Positions 6,390 through 7,208 of a stretch of 7,208 nucleotides of DNA are shown in pieces. Origin of the DNA: JASFQI01 sp050115555 (GTDB lineage Bacteria; Desulfobacterota; DSM-4660; Desulfatiglandales; HGW-15); NCBI GenBank assembly GCA_050115555.1, contig JASFQI010000255.1:1-7208 (forward strand), written 5' to 3'. Within the stretch, counting starts at the first letter, position 1, and every line of letters begins with the position of its first letter. The notes below the pieces were generated by a model that saw only the letters and a list, made by a program, of their open reading frames with translations, was not told the origin of the DNA and did not search any database. A program made the translations under genes and the position numbers.

Positions 6390-6423
6390 GCACGAGAGGA
6401 TCCTTCCATACAGAGGAGAGCGC

Positions 6424-6975
6424 ATGAAGCGGCAAAGCGGATTTACCCTCTTGGAACTCATTGTTACTATGGCTGTCCTGGCCATTCTCGCCGGTATTGC
6501 CATTCCCGGGTTTACCGCCTGGCTCCCCAATTATCGCCTGAAAAGCGCGGCCCTGGATGTGTTCTCGAACTTCCAGCAGGCCAAGGTCCTGGCGGTTCGG
6601 GCGAACCGGAATCACAGAGTAGAGTTCGATCCGGCCAACCATCAATACGATATCGTGGACTGTATGACCGGCGGTTGTGGCGACGTGTCTGGTGACGATA
6701 CGGTTGTCAAGACGGTGGATCTGGATGACTACGGAAATCCCGGAGAAATCTCGTTCGGCGGGGGGGACGCTACGATCAACGTCCCGGGTTCCGGTGCCGT
6801 CCCCGGGGATGGCGTGAGCTATGGGAGTAATATCGTAACATTTAACCCCAGGGGCATGGTGAATCAGGGATATGTTTATTTACAGAACCCCAGAGGAACG
6901 GCTTATGCCTTGGGTACAGAGAACTCAGGCTTGATCAAGATGAGAAAATGGGGAGGGGCCGCGTGGAAACAGTAA
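6424..6975 (+). CDS. GspH/FimT-family type IV pilus minor pseudopilin
   Basis: This 183-residue protein is a class III-signal prepilin. The leader MKRQSG is cut by prepilin peptidase before F7. The mature N-terminus FTLLELIVTMAVLAILAGIA has the conserved glutamate at +5 (E11) and forms the hydrophobic helix used for membrane insertion and fibre packing. The C-terminal half is a beta-rich GspH-like domain ending in an 'SGLIKMRKW' strand typical of FimT. C80 and C85 could form a small disulfide loop. The ATG at 6424 is chosen because it gives the short basic leader and has GAGGAG 5 nt upstream; frames starting further upstream overlap the sigma-54 promoter. The protein probably primes or caps a type IV pilus (or type II secretion pseudopilus) together with the overlapping PilW-type gene. 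Confidence 0.9.
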   Translation: MKRQSGFTLLELIVTMAVLAILAGIAIPGFTAWLPNYRLKSAALDVFSNFQQAKVLAVRANRNHRVEFDPANHQYDIVDCMTGGCGDVSGDDTVVKTVDLDDYGNPGEISFGGGDATINVPGSGAVPGDGVSYGSNIVTFNPRGMVNQGYVYLQNPRGTAYALGTENSGLIKMRKWGGAAWKQ

Positions 6976-7208
6976 ATCCTCATGAAAAGGGACAAGGGCG
7001 CAGGAAGAGGCAGGAGGCCGGCTTTACTCTCATGGAGCTCCTCGTGGCCGTGACGCTCTCACTCATTGCCATGGCGGCCATCTACTCGGCCTACGTCACC
7101 CAGCAACGGGCCTACGAGACTACCCAGGATGTGACGGCGATCCAGCAGAATCTACGTGCCGGTATGTACTTTCTGGAGAAAGACCTGCGCATGGCAGGCT
7201 CTGATCCC
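6963..7208 (+). CDS. PilW-type prepilin (minor pilin), 3' end beyond window
   Basis: The visible 82 residues begin with an unusually long, basic leader of 20 residues ending AG, then the prepilin signature FTLMELLVAVTLSLIAMAAI with cleavage expected before F21 and glutamate at +5 (E25). After the helix, the segment ending 'FLEKDLRMAGSDP' is characteristic of PilW-like minor pilins. The start is taken as GTG at 6963, because GGGGAGGGG (6950-6958) provides a strong ribosome binding site. An in-frame ATG at 6948 is possible but has a weaker upstream site. The gene overlaps the end of the preceding pseudopilin by 13 nt, which suggests translational coupling. Further minor pilins (pilX, pilV, pilY1-like) are likely to follow. 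It could alternatively be named a generic prepilin-type N-terminal protein. Confidence 0.85.
   Translation, partial: METVNPHEKGQGRRKRQEAGFTLMELLVAVTLSLIAMAAIYSAYVTQQRAYETTQDVTAIQQNLRAGMYFLEKDLRMAGSDP

Larger units (their letters stand above)
6165..6423. other. Divergent intergenic region between rlmD and the pilin genes
   Basis: These 259 bases separate oppositely directed genes. On the plus strand they carry the sigma-54 promoter, a leader hairpin and the GAGGAG ribosome binding site (6413-6418). The AT-rich stretch at about 6218-6245 probably includes the rlmD promoter on the minus strand, but I could not choose a convincing -35/-10 pair there. Confidence 0.55.

Overview
The window looks like part of an anaerobic, GC-rich bacterial genome, most plausibly a Desulfobacterota (deltaproteobacterial) sulfate reducer or syntroph. 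The main reason is a three-gene run on the minus strand that matches the quinone reductase complex Qrc of such bacteria: a membrane-anchored multiheme cytochrome c (qrcA, 3764 to 3051), a Tat-exported molybdopterin-oxidoreductase-like protein (qrcB, 3037 to 572) and a multi-cluster ferredoxin-type subunit (qrcC, 433 running off the left edge). The NrfD-like membrane subunit qrcD would be expected just beyond base 1. The taxonomic call is an inference from gene content, since no rRNA or other marker is present.

Layout from left to right. Bases 1-3764 hold the qrc operon on the minus strand. It has a good sigma-70-type promoter at 3858-3830, a tight qrcA-qrcB junction of 13 nt, and an unexpectedly loose 138-nt qrcB-qrcC junction containing five 7-bp repeats. 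Bases 3765-4110 are non-coding and hold the qrc promoter and the rpsU terminator. rpsU (bS21) lies at 4314-4111 on the minus strand. It is followed by an intrinsic terminator and preceded by about 460 nt without a convincing gene. That gap starts at a leftward TTGACA promoter, contains several strong hairpins, and ends in a second intrinsic terminator about 58 nt before the rpsU start codon. This is the most interesting unexplained part of the window: either a separate small RNA or an attenuated rpsU leader. rlmD, a 23S rRNA uracil-5 methyltransferase with an Fe-S cluster, fills 6164-4776 on the minus strand.

From 6165 the direction changes. A near-consensus sigma-54 (-24/-12) promoter at 6328-6342 drives rightward transcription of a GspH/FimT-type minor pseudopilin (6424-6975). 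That gene overlaps a PilW-type prepilin (from 6963, cut by the right edge). This is the start of a type IV pilus minor-pilin cluster.

How the genes work together. Qrc carries electrons from periplasmic hydrogenases and formate dehydrogenases (via type I cytochrome c3) to menaquinone, feeding the membrane chain of sulfate respiration. rpsU and rlmD serve the ribosome. The two pilins belong to surface-fibre assembly. Apart from the rpsU leader and the qrcB-qrcC spacer, the window is well explained by known families, and I do not see clear evidence of a wholly new system.
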